From Mycobacterium sp. OTB74 (lineage in GTDB: Bacteria > Actinomycetota > Actinomycetes > Mycobacteriales > Mycobacteriaceae): a stretch of 64,000 nt of DNA. The stretch covers positions 62,001-126,000 of the forward strand of contig NZ_JARXVD010000002.1 in NCBI RefSeq assembly GCF_029892685.1. The letters run 5' to 3'. Both the position numbers and the translations under genes were made by a program. Each line of letters begins with the position of its first letter. Positions within the stretch are counted from its first letter, which is position 1. The notes below the pieces were generated by a model. The model was not told the DNA's origin and ran no database searches. It worked only from the letters and a program-made list of their open reading frames with translations. Below are positions 44,361 to 53,446 of this stretch, in pieces.

Positions 44361-44390
44361 AGCTTAGGGCACGATTGCCCCGCGCTCCAA
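44361..44390 (-). promoter_or_regulatory. Possible promoter of the Glu-Asp-Phe tRNA cluster
   Basis: On the minus strand a TAAGCT -10 element (44361-44366) is preceded at 18 bases by TTGGAG-like -35, about 55 bases upstream of tRNA-Glu. Spacing and element fit SigA consensus loosely. Confidence 0.4.
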
Positions 44391-44447
44391 ACCGGCTCGT
44401 TCGAGGGCCCTTCGGGGGCACTTTCGGAGGCACGCCCGAGGACGAAG

Positions 44448-44453
44448 TATCCT
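44448..44453 (+). promoter_or_regulatory. Promoter -10 element of tRNA-Lys
   Basis: TATCCT (44448-44453) is 9 bases before the first base of tRNA-Lys and fits a mycobacterial -10 element, giving a very short 5' leader. Confidence 0.5.
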
Positions 44454-44462
44454 GTGTCCCAC

Positions 44463-44535
44463 GCCCCTATAGCTCAGTCGGTAGAGCTACGGACTTTTAA
44501 TCCGCAGGTCCCAGGTTCGAGCCCTGGTGGGGGCA
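44463..44535 (+). tRNA. tRNA-Lys (TTT)
   Basis: A 73-base cloverleaf: acceptor GCCCCTA / TGGGGGC, anticodon loop CTTTTAA with TTT, T-loop TTCGAGC. It is divergent from the Glu-Asp-Phe cluster. No CCA is encoded. Confidence 0.95.
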
Positions 44536-44628
44536 CAAATTCATCCGTGATCGCGCCAGAGTTCCCAACCTACGGGCAGCGAGAATCCGAGCGGCGGCCT
44601 GCTGGAATGCCGTTTCAGAGTCGCTGAG

Positions 44629-44994
44629 TCAGGCGGTGCGCGCGGTGGCGATGTCCTCGGCCAACGGCGCAATCGCGGCGATGATCTGCTCCACCGTCGC
44701 CTCCGGAACCCCGGCCGCAGCCAGGCTGTCGCTCAGATAGGCCGCCACCAGATTGAAATGCCGCATGGTGATTCCGCGCCCGCGGTGAATATCCCGCATC
44801 GACGCGCCTGAGTACGGCTCCGGTCCGCCCAGGGCGGCGGCGAAGAATTCCACCTGCCGCCCTTTGAGGCGCGACATGTTGGCGCCGGCGAAGAAACCGG
44901 CGAGTTCGGAATCGGCCAGCACTCGTCGGTAGAAGTCCGCCACCACATGCTCGAGCGCCTCGGCCCCTCCGATCTGCTCATAGATGCTCGTCAT
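44629..44994 (-). CDS. glbN: Group I truncated haemoglobin GlbN-type
   Basis: A 121-residue group I 2-on-2 globin. Key residues: B10 Tyr in VADFYRRV, the glycine and E-helix [15 protein letters not shown], proximal His in [16 protein letters not shown], and the C-terminal helices. In M. tuberculosis, GlbN turns NO plus O2 into nitrate and protects respiration. The genomic neighbours here differ from M. tuberculosis. It is convergent with tRNA-Lys. Confidence 0.93.
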   Translation of the reverse strand: MTSIYEQIGGAEALEHVVADFYRRVLADSELAGFFAGANMSRLKGRQVEFFAAALGGPEPYSGASMRDIHRGRGITMRHFNLVAAYLSDSLAAAGVPEATVEQIIAAIAPLAEDIATARTA

Positions 44995-45075
44995 GCGCTG
45001 AGCAAACAGCAGGCTGATTGCTTGACCGTTGCCCAGCGGTGACCCGGCAGCTAAATCGGCCTCACAGACTTGTCG

Positions 45076-46221
45076 TCAGTCACCGTGTTTCGACTTGTGC
45101 CCGTTGCCGTTCCCCTTGTGATGGCCGTCAGGTGGTGGAACATCGACTACCGGCGATGGCGTCGAAACCGGCGGCGGGGGCAGCACGGATGTGGGAGTCG
45201 GCACCGGAGTGCTGGTGCCCGCCGGCAGCGGCGGTGCCGGACGGGATGCGAAGTCGACGATTACCGCAGCGATCGCCAGCAACACGGCGATAACGACCGC
45301 GGCAATCCACCACAAGGCACGTGGCCGATGTGGCGGCGCCCCAACTGCCAGTGGCGTCGTAGCCGGATCCGGCAGCGGGTCGCCGAGCACCAACGTCTGT
45401 GGACGAGCCGCGGGAACGCCGCCAATCAGGGCGCCTCGCATCTCGTTGGCGCTGGTGAAGCGCCAACGAGGATCGCGCGTCATCGCGCGTTCGATGACAC
45501 CCGCAAGTGCCGGCTGAACATCAGGGCGCAACACGTGCAGCGGCACCGGTTGGTCCTCCGCGACCGCTCGAGCGAGCGCAATCAGATTGTCCTGAGGAAA
45601 GGGACGCCGACCGGTGAGCGCCTCGTAACCGAGTACGCCCACCGCGTAGAGATCGTCAGCGACCGTCGCGGGCCGACCCGACATCCGCTCTGCTGTGAGA
45701 TAGCCCATTGTCCCCAGGATCTGACCAGCCGTCGTCTGAGCGGAGTTGGCACTCTTCGCGATGCCGAAATCAGCGACTTTTGCCGATCCGGAAGCGGTCA
45801 ACAGGATGTTCCCCGGCTTGATATCGCGGTGCAGGATGCCGGTTGCGTGCGCCAGCGACAGCGCCGAGAGCACGTCGTCGAGAACGGACCTGACCTGCTG
45901 CTCCGGCAGCGGGCCGGCGGCGATCGCGTCCGCCAGCGTCCGCCCCGGCAGCCGCTCCATGACGATGTACGGGGTGCCGTCCTGCTCCCCGCAGTCGTGG
46001 ATCGACACGATATGCGGATGATCCAGCCCTGCCGCCGCGCGCGCCTCAACCTCGAAACGCTGCCGGAAATCCGGTTGCGCGCTCAGCGGCGCGTACAGCA
46101 GCTTGACTGCGACCGCACGGTCCAACTTGGTGTCCCAAGCGTCGCGCACCTCGGCCATTCCCCCACGTCCCAGCGTTCCGCGCAGCTGGTATCGACCTGC
46201 AAGAACCCCAGGGTGCGGCAT
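45076..46221 (-). CDS. Eukaryotic-type Ser/Thr protein kinase, membrane anchored
   Basis: A 381-residue receptor-like kinase. N-terminal kinase domain (residues about 10-265) with glycine loop GRGGMAEV (18-25), catalytic Lys K40, catalytic loop HRDIKPGN with D133, DFG with D151, and a T-rich activation loop (TTAGQILGTMGYL). One transmembrane helix follows near residues 300-325 and a short Pro/Thr-rich exterior ending in a Lys/His/Gly-rich tail, with no sensor domain. It resembles small mycobacterial PknX types. Stimulus and substrates are unknown. Confidence 0.93.
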   Translation of the reverse strand: MPHPGVLAGRYQLRGTLGRGGMAEVRDAWDTKLDRAVAVKLLYAPLSAQPDFRQRFEVEARAAAGLDHPHIVSIHDCGEQDGTPYIVMERLPGRTLADAIAAGPLPEQQVRSVLDDVLSALSLAHATGILHRDIKPGNILLTASGSAKVADFGIAKSANSAQTTAGQILGTMGYLTAERMSGRPATVADDLYAVGVLGYEALTGRRPFPQDNLIALARAVAEDQPVPLHVLRPDVQPALAGVIERAMTRDPRWRFTSANEMRGALIGGVPAARPQTLVLGDPLPDPATTPLAVGAPPHRPRALWWIAAVVIAVLLAIAAVIVDFASRPAPPLPAGTSTPVPTPTSVLPPPPVSTPSPVVDVPPPDGHHKGNGNGHKSKHGD

Positions 46222-46319
46222 AACCCCACGCTAGCCCGATACCGGGTCAGCCGACCCCGTGTAGGTCAGACCGTGCGCAATCCCGCTGTGCCACAACCGC
46301 ACGCGTTACCGGCGATGCC

Positions 46320-47327
46320 TCAACCAACCACCGGGCAGTAATGCGTGCCGTCGTGACGAACATCAAGCGGCGGCAGATTCCGGGCCGGCGTCTCGATCAG
46401 TGGAGCGTCCATCGGGACCCGACCGCTGGCCCGGTCCAGGCCGGCGCGGGCACGGGGGTGCTTGCGGTACCTCTCGGGCACGAACGCGAACACGATCCGC
46501 ACCACATCACACAGCCGGTGATGCGACCATTCGTCACGCTCGGTCCAGGTGAAGCCCAGCAGGTCGCGCACCGACTGGTCGTAAAGGCCGACGCACAACC
46601 ACCGCATCAGCGGGGCGACGGTGCGACGCTGAATAGGGCTGAACACCCGATCCGGCAGCCACCCCAAGAACCACGGCTTGCCGTAGTTCTCCAGCGCCAG
46701 CACTTCACGCGTGGCAAAATTGTCCTCTAATACGTTGCGGCACATGTGATCCCAATAGACCTGAAAGTCTTCCCAGGTCTCCGGCACGGGCCGCATGCTC
46801 ATGCCGTACATCGAGTACCACTGCTTGTGCTCTTCGAACAGCTGGCGCTTTGCGTCCTCGGAGATGCCTCCGCAGAACCGGTCCGCGACGATCAGAGTGC
46901 CCATGAAGAACGTCGAGTGCGCCCAGTAGAAGACGTCGGGGTTGAGCGCGTGGTAGCGACGCCCCTGCGAGTCAACGCCCTTGATGTCGACGTGGTAGTC
47001 GCGCACCGCGGCACCGGTCTGCGGAGCGCGGTCGCCGTCGAACACCACGCCACCGATCGGATACAGCGAGCGCAGCACCCGCGCCCACGGCTCGGACGCG
47101 AACGTCGAGTGCTCCTCGACCGCGGCACCGAGTTGCGGGTGCATGTTCTGCATGGAGCCCGCCCACGGCCCCTGCAGCATGCCGCGCCAGTCACCGAAGT
47201 ACTTCCAGGTCAGCGAGTCGGGTCCGAGCGGGACCGAGTCGTATCCGCCAGGCGCCACCGGGCAGCCTCCGGTCACGGATTCGCTGGTCACCGGGGATGC
47301 ATCGGAAGTATTTTGGGTCACTGGCAT
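46320..47327 (-). CDS. Oxygenase of the MpaB family (DUF2236)
   Basis: A 335-residue protein of the oxygenase-MpaB/DUF2236 (rubber oxygenase latex-clearing-like) family: YPIGGVVFDGDRAPQTGAAVRDYH, HALNPDVFYWAHSTFFMG, SMRPVPETWEDFQVYWDHM and DLLGFTWTERDEWSHH carry conserved His and Arg positions thought to bind haem in the group. The start is ATG 47327 with AGGAAAGA upstream, preferred over the longer frame. It is divergent from a TetR gene whose gap holds a perfect symmetric site. Substrate unknown. Confidence 0.88.
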   Translation of the reverse strand: MPVTQNTSDASPVTSESVTGGCPVAPGGYDSVPLGPDSLTWKYFGDWRGMLQGPWAGSMQNMHPQLGAAVEEHSTFASEPWARVLRSLYPIGGVVFDGDRAPQTGAAVRDYHVDIKGVDSQGRRYHALNPDVFYWAHSTFFMGTLIVADRFCGGISEDAKRQLFEEHKQWYSMYGMSMRPVPETWEDFQVYWDHMCRNVLEDNFATREVLALENYGKPWFLGWLPDRVFSPIQRRTVAPLMRWLCVGLYDQSVRDLLGFTWTERDEWSHHRLCDVVRIVFAFVPERYRKHPRARAGLDRASGRVPMDAPLIETPARNLPPLDVRHDGTHYCPVVG

Positions 47328-47353
47328 TCTTTCCTGGACGTCAGCAGCTATCT

Positions 47354-47371
47354 TGACTACATGCGTTGTCA
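47354..47371. promoter_or_regulatory. Palindromic operator between MpaB gene and TetR gene
   Basis: TGACTACATGCGTTGTCA has perfect TGAC-n-AC...GT-n-GTCA symmetry (18 bases) in the 64-base gap between two divergent genes. It is the natural candidate for the TetR operator. Confidence 0.6.
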
Positions 47372-47391
47372 TTATTCAGCCTAGGAGCCAC

Positions 47392-47979
47392 GTGCCTTCA
47401 GGTCAACGACCCGGACGCTGGTCAGGCGTGCCACTACAGGACCGTCAGACTCTGCGACGCGATGCACTCATCGCGGCGGGCATCGCCGCACTCGGCGACC
47501 CCGCCGGCCCGGCCCTGACCGTGCGGACCGTCTGCCGCACGGCCGAACTGACCGAGCGCTATTTCTACGAAAGCTTCACCGACCGCGACGACTTCGTGCG
47601 CGCCGTCTACGACTCGGTATGCACCACCGCCATGGCCGCGCTGAACACCTCGGCAAGTCCACGCGACGCCGTCGAGCGGTTTGTCACGATGATGGTCGAC
47701 GACCCTACGCGCGGACGGGTCCTGCTGATCGCTCCGGCCAGCGAACCGGTGCTCACTCAGTCCGGCGCCGACTGGATTCCCAGCTTCATCGAACTGTTGC
47801 AGCACAAGATGTTTCGCGATACCGATGCAACGCGGCAGGCGCTGGAGGCCACCAGCCTGATCGGCGCCCTCACCGCCTTGTTCACCGGATATCTGAACGG
47901 CAAGCTGCCCGCCACGCGCACCCAGTTCGTCGACTACTGCGTCGACATGCTGCTCAGCCGGGTGCCTTCGCATCAGTAA
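47392..47979 (+). CDS. TetR-like regulator
   Basis: A 195-residue regulator: HTH region over residues about 20-65 (ALTVRTVCRTAELTERYFYESFTDRDDFV, the Y-F-Y-E-S-F pattern of TetR helix 3) and a helical effector domain. GTG 47392, with AGGAG just before, is preferred; the upstream frame is antisense to the oxygenase gene. It probably controls the divergent MpaB-type oxygenase. Confidence 0.85.
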   Translation: MPSGQRPGRWSGVPLQDRQTLRRDALIAAGIAALGDPAGPALTVRTVCRTAELTERYFYESFTDRDDFVRAVYDSVCTTAMAALNTSASPRDAVERFVTMMVDDPTRGRVLLIAPASEPVLTQSGADWIPSFIELLQHKMFRDTDATRQALEATSLIGALTALFTGYLNGKLPATRTQFVDYCVDMLLSRVPSHQ

Positions 47980-48106
47980 ATCCCCATAAATCCCGAAGTA
48001 ACAGTTCAGATTCACCTGCGCGACGCGACCCGGAACAACTTGATGTCACCGGGGGACACAGATACTCTGACTGCTACCAACAGGTACAGATAACTCGGGA
48101 GGTGCC

Positions 48107-49117
48107 ATGTCAGCCGACATGACCGATCTGCAGCTTCTGCGCGAGCTTGAGCCCGTCGTCGAGAAGCTCGTCGACCGGCACATGACCATGCGCAAGGACT
48201 GGAACCCCCACGACTACATCCCGTGGTCGGACGGCAAGAACTACTACGCGCTCGGTGGCCAGGACTGGGACCCCGAGCAGGCTCAGCTGTCCGAGGTCGC
48301 CCGCGTGGCGATGGTCACCAACCTGCTGACCGAGGACAACCTGCCGTCGTACCACCGCGAGATCGCAATGAACTTCGGCATGGACGGACCGTGGGGCTGG
48401 TGGGTCAACCGCTGGACCACAGAAGAGAACCGGCACGGCATCGCGCTGCGCGACTACCTGGTAGTCACCCGCAACTGCGACCCGGTCGAGCTGGAGGAAC
48501 TGCGGGTCGAGCAGGTCACCCGCGGCTTCTCGCCCGGCCAGAACGACCAGATCGAGGCTGATCTGTTCGCCGAGAGCCTGTTCGACTCGGTCATTTACGT
48601 CTCGTTCCAGGAGCTGGCCACTCGTGTCTCGCACCGGAACACCGGCAAGGCCTGCGACGAACCGATCGCCGACCAGCTGCTGCAGCGCATCTCCGCCGAC
48701 GAGAACCTGCACATGATCTTCTACCGGGACGTCTCGGCTGCCGGTCTGGACATCACGCCCAACCAGGCCATGCGGTCGCTGCACAAGGTGCTGCGCAACT
48801 TCAAGATGCCTGGCTACACCATTCCCGACTTCCGCCGCAAAGCGGTGACTATCGCGGCAGGTGGCGTCTACGACCCGCGCATCCACCTCGACGACGTCGT
48901 GATGCCCGTGCTGAGGAAGTGGCGCATCTTCGAGCGTGACGACTTCACCGGCGAGGGCGCGCGGATGCGCGACGATCTGGGCAAGCTGGTCGAGGAACTC
49001 GAAGACGCCTGCGTGAAGTTCGACGTGGCCAAGGAGCGCCGCCTCGAACGCCAGCGCAAGGTGGCCGAGAAGAAGGCCATGAAAAACCTACTGGTGACAT
49101 CATCAGCAGTGTCCTAG
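48107..49117 (+). CDS. desA1: Acyl-ACP desaturase DesA1
   Basis: A 336-residue soluble di-iron desaturase matching Rv0824c, thought to introduce double bonds into acyl-ACP for mycolic acid synthesis. The two iron-binding motifs are EENRH (residues about 106-110) and DENLH (near 198); a further E lies in the intervening helices. The ribosome site GGGAGG lies upstream of ATG 48107. Beside dusB, with no spacer beyond the stop, as in M. tuberculosis. Confidence 0.93.
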   Translation: MSADMTDLQLLRELEPVVEKLVDRHMTMRKDWNPHDYIPWSDGKNYYALGGQDWDPEQAQLSEVARVAMVTNLLTEDNLPSYHREIAMNFGMDGPWGWWVNRWTTEENRHGIALRDYLVVTRNCDPVELEELRVEQVTRGFSPGQNDQIEADLFAESLFDSVIYVSFQELATRVSHRNTGKACDEPIADQLLQRISADENLHMIFYRDVSAAGLDITPNQAMRSLHKVLRNFKMPGYTIPDFRRKAVTIAAGGVYDPRIHLDDVVMPVLRKWRIFERDDFTGEGARMRDDLGKLVEELEDACVKFDVAKERRLERQRKVAEKKAMKNLLVTSSAVS

Positions 49118-49173
49118 CTGCGGCTGTTCCGCCCGTCGAATCGGCCCGGTCCCTGCGGATCGGGCCGATCGCG

Positions 49174-50286
49174 TTGCGCAGCCCCGTAGTCCTGGCACCG
49201 ATGGCGGGTGTGACGAACGTCGCTTTCCGCACCCTGTGCCGGGAGCAGGAGCTTGCCAAAATGGGCACGGTGTCCGGGCTCTACGTGTGCGAGATGGTGA
49301 CCGCGCGCGCTCTGGTCGAGCGGAACGCCGCCACCCTGCACATGACCACCTTCGCGCCCGAAGAGTCCCCCCGGTCGCTGCAGCTGTACACCGTCGACCC
49401 GGCCACCACCTACGCGGCGGCCAAGATGATCGTCGACGAGAACATGGCCGACCACATCGACATGAACTTTGGCTGCCCGGTACCCAAGGTCACCAGGCGC
49501 GGCGGCGGCTCGGCCCTGCCCTACAAGCGAAAGTTGTTCGGGCAGATCGTTTCTGCCGCCGTACGGGCCACCGAAGGCACCAACATCCCGGTGACCGTGA
49601 AGTTCCGGATCGGGATCGACGACGCCCACCAGACTCACCTCGATGCAGGCCGGATCGCCGCCGAGGAGGGTGCGGCCGCTGTCGCGCTGCATGCGCGGAC
49701 TGCCGCACAGCGTTACTCCGGCACAGCCGACTGGGACCAGGTCGCGGCCTTGAAGGCGCACGTCACCAGCGTCCCCGTGTTGGGCAACGGCGACATCTTC
49801 GACGCCGATGATGCGCTGAAGATGATGGAGCAGACCGGCTGCGACGGCGTCGTGATCGGCCGCGGCTGCCTGGGTCGGCCGTGGCTGTTCGCCGAACTGT
49901 CCGCGGCATTCAACGGACAACCCCGTCCCACCCCACCAACGCTCGGCGAGATCGCGAGCATCATCCGCCGCCACGGCCAACTGCTGGCCGACCATTTCGG
50001 TGAGGACAAGGGCATGCGCGACATCCGCAAGCATGTCGCCTGGTACCTACACGGGCTGCCCGCGGGCGCCGACCTGCGTCGTGCGCTAGCCCTGGTCAAG
50101 ACCCTCTCCGAGCTGGATCAGCTACTCACACAACTGGATTCGGACCTGCCGTTCCCGGACTGCGCGGAGGGCCCACGGGGCCGACAGGGTTCACCCGGCT
50201 CGGTGGTGCTGCCGGAGGGCTGGTTGGACGACCCCGACGACTGCACAGTGCCGTTCGGCGCCGATATGGCAAACTCTGGCGGTTGA
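49174..50286 (+). CDS. dusB: tRNA-dihydrouridine synthase DusB-type
   Basis: FMN-dependent enzyme (370 residues in the listed frame) that reduces uridines in tRNA D-loops. Motifs: SPVVLAPMAGVTNVAFR (FMN barrel start), the catalytic Cys in MNFGCPVPKVTRRGGG, HARTAAQRYSGTADW, and VIGRGCLGRPW. The listed start is TTG 49174, but homology starts seven residues earlier (LRIGPIAL), where only a CTG (49153) lies in frame, so the start is uncertain. The stop is one base before the LCP gene. Confidence 0.9.
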   Translation: MRSPVVLAPMAGVTNVAFRTLCREQELAKMGTVSGLYVCEMVTARALVERNAATLHMTTFAPEESPRSLQLYTVDPATTYAAAKMIVDENMADHIDMNFGCPVPKVTRRGGGSALPYKRKLFGQIVSAAVRATEGTNIPVTVKFRIGIDDAHQTHLDAGRIAAEEGAAAVALHARTAAQRYSGTADWDQVAALKAHVTSVPVLGNGDIFDADDALKMMEQTGCDGVVIGRGCLGRPWLFAELSAAFNGQPRPTPPTLGEIASIIRRHGQLLADHFGEDKGMRDIRKHVAWYLHGLPAGADLRRALALVKTLSELDQLLTQLDSDLPFPDCAEGPRGRQGSPGSVVLPEGWLDDPDDCTVPFGADMANSGG

Positions 50287-50287
50287 C

Positions 50288-52693
50288 ATGACCGACCGTG
50301 ACCTGAGCCCCGACGACTGGGGCGGTACCGACGCGAGCAGGGACAGTCATCGGCTGACCCCCACCCCGCGGTCGACAGGTCCGGTCGGGTCGTCGCGGGA
50401 GCACGCCCCCGGCAGCGTTCACCAGAACGGCGTCGACGTCGCTAATGACGAATTCGATGCCGACGAGGACGACGACGAATCCACCGGTAACCACGGCGGT
50501 GGCGGCGTCAGCGTCGCCGAGTTGATCACCCGGCTGTACGGCAGACAAGCCGAACCGCCGGCTCCACCTAAACCTCCTGCGGCGCCCAAACCTCCCACTG
50601 CGCCGAAACTTCCGCCTGCGCCTAAACCTCCCGTCGCAGCCAAGGCCCCCATCACACCAGAGCCGATCGCAGCGCCGAAACCTCCAGTCACGCCGAAGCC
50701 GGCCGCGCCCGCTGCCCGGCAGCAAGCTCCCAAACCTCCTAAGCCACCGGAACCGCCGCAGCAGCAGCAGCCGCCGGTTCCGAGCCGGCCACCCCTCGGA
50801 CGCCCGGACCGCCCCGCCGCCCCCATCCGACGCGAAATCGAATACCCCACAGAGGTTTTCGACGCGGTACCAGTCCGACTGCCCGAACCGGCCCCGCTGG
50901 CCGAGGTGCCCGAACCAGTCCCCCCGTCTGATGTGTCCCCCTTGTCGGGCCTGCCCAAACTGGTTGATCAGCCCCACCTCCCCGGTCTGATCGACATGTC
51001 CGAAGGCCACGTCGACATGTCCGAAGACCACGCGGAACCCTGGTCCAACGACGAGACGACTCTTCTGGCTGAAGTCGACCCACCGGCGGACGGGCCGGCC
51101 CACGTCGACACCCCGCCTCCGGTCGTCGCGCCGCACACCCGCCGCACCGCACTAGTGATCGGCCGCGCGGTGATCGCCCTGGCCGCGATACTGGCGCTGT
51201 CTTTGACCGGCTCCGCCTGGCAGTGGCAATCGGTGAAGAACCGCAACATGAACAAGGTTTCGGCGCTCGACCGCAACTCGCGCGACATCGTCGATCCCAA
51301 CGCTCAGTTCGGCGACGAGAACTTCCTGATCGTCGGCGTCGACAGCCGATACGGCGACAACTCTGATATGGGCGCCGGCACCACCCAAGATGCCGACGGC
51401 ATCCGGTCGGACTCGATCATGCTGGTCAACATCCCGGCTAGCCGAAAACGCGTCGTGAGCGTGTCATTCCCCCGAGACCTGGCGATCACGCCCACCGCTT
51501 GTGAGCCCTGGGACCCCAAGACCGGTAACTACGGCCCGGTCTGGAATGAAGACACCAAAAGCAATGGGCCCGACCAGGTTTACACCGAGACCAAGTTGAA
51601 CTCGGCATACGCATTCGGCGGTCCGAGATGTCTGGTCAAGATCATCCAGAAGCTGTCCGGACTGTCGATAAGTCGTTTCATGGCAGTCGATTTCGCCGGA
51701 TTCTCCAAGTTGGTCGACGCGGTCGGCGGCGTCGAGGTGTGCAGCACCACTCCGCTGGAGGACTACGAAATTGGCACGGTCCTGGACCATGCAGGCCGTC
51801 AGGTGATCGACGGCAAAACCGCGTTGCAGTACGTGCGGGCACGTCAGGTGACCACCGAGGTCAACGGCGATTACGGCCGGATCAAAAGGCAGCAGATGTT
51901 CTTGTCATCACTGCTTCGTTCGATGATCTCCAAGGACACGTTCTTCAACCTGAGCAAGCTCAACAACGTCGTCAACCTGTTCATCGAGGACACCACGGTT
52001 GACAACGTCACCACCAAGGACCTGGTCAACCTGGGTCAGTCCATCCAGGGCGTGAACGCCGGCCGGGTGACGTTTGTCACCATCCCCACCGGGGTCACCG
52101 ATTCCGACGGCAACGAACCGCCCCGCGTCGACGACATGCACGCACTGTTCAGAGCCATCATCGACGACGATCCCCTGCCCGAGGAGCGCAAGGCCGACAA
52201 CACCCCGGTGTCGGCCGCCCCGCCTGCTCCCGGGGCCGGGTCCGACAGCCCGTCCAACAGCGCGGACAGCGACCTGGTGAACGCCGTCACCGCAGATCCG
52301 AGCCAGGTGACGGTTCGGGTATCCAACTCGACCGGGCAAGACGGGCTGGCGGCCACTGCAACCAAACAGCTGGAACAACAGGGCTTTTCTGTCACCACGC
52401 CCGACGACTACCAAGGGCAGGTCAAGTCGACGACGGTGTTCTTCTCCCCGGGCCACGAACAGGCGGCCGCAACCGTTGCCTCCAGCCTCACCAATCCCAG
52501 CATCGAGCGGATGTCCGGCCTCGGCGATGTCGTCCAAGTGGTGCTCGGGACCGACTTCACCAAGGTGTCCGCGCCGTCGCCAAGTGGTTCGGCGGTTCAG
52601 GTCCAGGTTAAGCAGGGCACGCAGGCCGGCGAACCGACAAAACTCCCGGAAGACCTGACCGTCACCAACGCTGCGGATACAACCTGCAAATAG
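50288..52693 (+). CDS. LytR-CpsA-Psr family envelope ligase with long proline-rich N terminus (Rv0822c-like)
   Basis: An 801-residue protein. Residues 1-about 280 are a Pro/Lys-rich and charged stretch lying before a single membrane helix (residues about 288-312, VIALAAILALSL). The exported LCP domain (about 330-560) carries the catalytic region DSRYGDNSDMG..DGIRSDSIM and CTTPLEDYEIGTVLDHAGRQVIDGKTALQYVRARQVT with arginines that hold the lipid pyrophosphate. A LytR_C domain follows. LCP proteins join arabinogalactan to peptidoglycan. The very long cytoplasmic tail is unusual in length. Confidence 0.92.
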   Translation: MTDRDLSPDDWGGTDASRDSHRLTPTPRSTGPVGSSREHAPGSVHQNGVDVANDEFDADEDDDESTGNHGGGGVSVAELITRLYGRQAEPPAPPKPPAAPKPPTAPKLPPAPKPPVAAKAPITPEPIAAPKPPVTPKPAAPAARQQAPKPPKPPEPPQQQQPPVPSRPPLGRPDRPAAPIRREIEYPTEVFDAVPVRLPEPAPLAEVPEPVPPSDVSPLSGLPKLVDQPHLPGLIDMSEGHVDMSEDHAEPWSNDETTLLAEVDPPADGPAHVDTPPPVVAPHTRRTALVIGRAVIALAAILALSLTGSAWQWQSVKNRNMNKVSALDRNSRDIVDPNAQFGDENFLIVGVDSRYGDNSDMGAGTTQDADGIRSDSIMLVNIPASRKRVVSVSFPRDLAITPTACEPWDPKTGNYGPVWNEDTKSNGPDQVYTETKLNSAYAFGGPRCLVKIIQKLSGLSISRFMAVDFAGFSKLVDAVGGVEVCSTTPLEDYEIGTVLDHAGRQVIDGKTALQYVRARQVTTEVNGDYGRIKRQQMFLSSLLRSMISKDTFFNLSKLNNVVNLFIEDTTVDNVTTKDLVNLGQSIQGVNAGRVTFVTIPTGVTDSDGNEPPRVDDMHALFRAIIDDDPLPEERKADNTPVSAAPPAPGAGSDSPSNSADSDLVNAVTADPSQVTVRVSNSTGQDGLAATATKQLEQQGFSVTTPDDYQGQVKSTTVFFSPGHEQAAATVASSLTNPSIERMSGLGDVVQVVLGTDFTKVSAPSPSGSAVQVQVKQGTQAGEPTKLPEDLTVTNAADTTCK

Positions 52694-52771
52694 CTCCCGC
52701 TCAGCGGCATTCATCGGCCGTTCACCACCAGATCTCCGCGGGCCGGACCATCAGAAAGTACGCTGAATCAC

Positions 52772-53440
52772 ATGCGTACCGCGTACCAAGAGCAGCTAGA
52801 AGCATTAACCAACCGCCTAGGCGAAATGTGCGGATTGGCTGGTGTTGCCATGGAACGCGCGACCCAAGCCCTGTTGCAGGCTGACCTGGTGTTGGCCGAG
52901 CAGGTTATCACCGATCACGACCAGATCGCGGTATTGAGCACCGAAGCAGAGGAACAGGCCTTTGTGATGCTCGCCCTGCAGTCTCCAGTGGCCGGCGATC
53001 TGCGGGCCGTGGTCAGTTCCATTCAGATCGTCGCCGATGTAGACCGGATGGGCGCACTGGCACTGCACGTCGCCAAGATCGCCCGCCGTCGCCACCCGCA
53101 GCACGCGCTGCCGGAAGAGGTGAACGGCTACTTCGCCGAAATGGGACGGCTGGCAGTCGAATTGGGCAACAACGCCCAAGAAGTGCTGATCACCCATGAC
53201 CCGGAGCGGGCGGCTCGCATCCAGGAGGAGGACGATGCGATGGATGACCTGCACCGTCATCTGTTCAGCGTGTTGATGGACCGGGAGTGGAAGCACGGCG
53301 TGACGGCCGCAGTCGACGTGACGCTGCTCAGCCGGTTCTATGAGCGCTTCGCCGATCACGCGGTCGAGGTTGCACGTCGGGTGATCTTCTTGGTGACGGG
53401 CCACTACCCAGAGCAAGACGACCTGCCCGCTTCGCCGTAG
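52772..53440 (+). CDS. phoU: PhoU-type phosphate regulator (PhoY2-like)
   Basis: A 222-residue all-helical PhoU-family protein of two similar three-helix bundles with the metal-binding E/D signatures ([17 protein letters not shown] and [16 protein letters not shown]). It restrains the SenX3-RegX3 system when phosphate is ample by interaction with the pst transporter. Position next to pstB-pstS repeats that of M. tuberculosis phoY2-phoT. Confidence 0.93.
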   Translation: MRTAYQEQLEALTNRLGEMCGLAGVAMERATQALLQADLVLAEQVITDHDQIAVLSTEAEEQAFVMLALQSPVAGDLRAVVSSIQIVADVDRMGALALHVAKIARRRHPQHALPEEVNGYFAEMGRLAVELGNNAQEVLITHDPERAARIQEEDDAMDDLHRHLFSVLMDREWKHGVTAAVDVTLLSRFYERFADHAVEVARRVIFLVTGHYPEQDDLPASP

Positions 53441-53446
53441 ATCGCC

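Noticed and set aside
45070-46341. A 423-codon plus-strand frame antisense to the kinase gene
   Set aside because: Kinase motifs on the minus strand are complete; the plus translation is Arg-rich with no recognisable domain.
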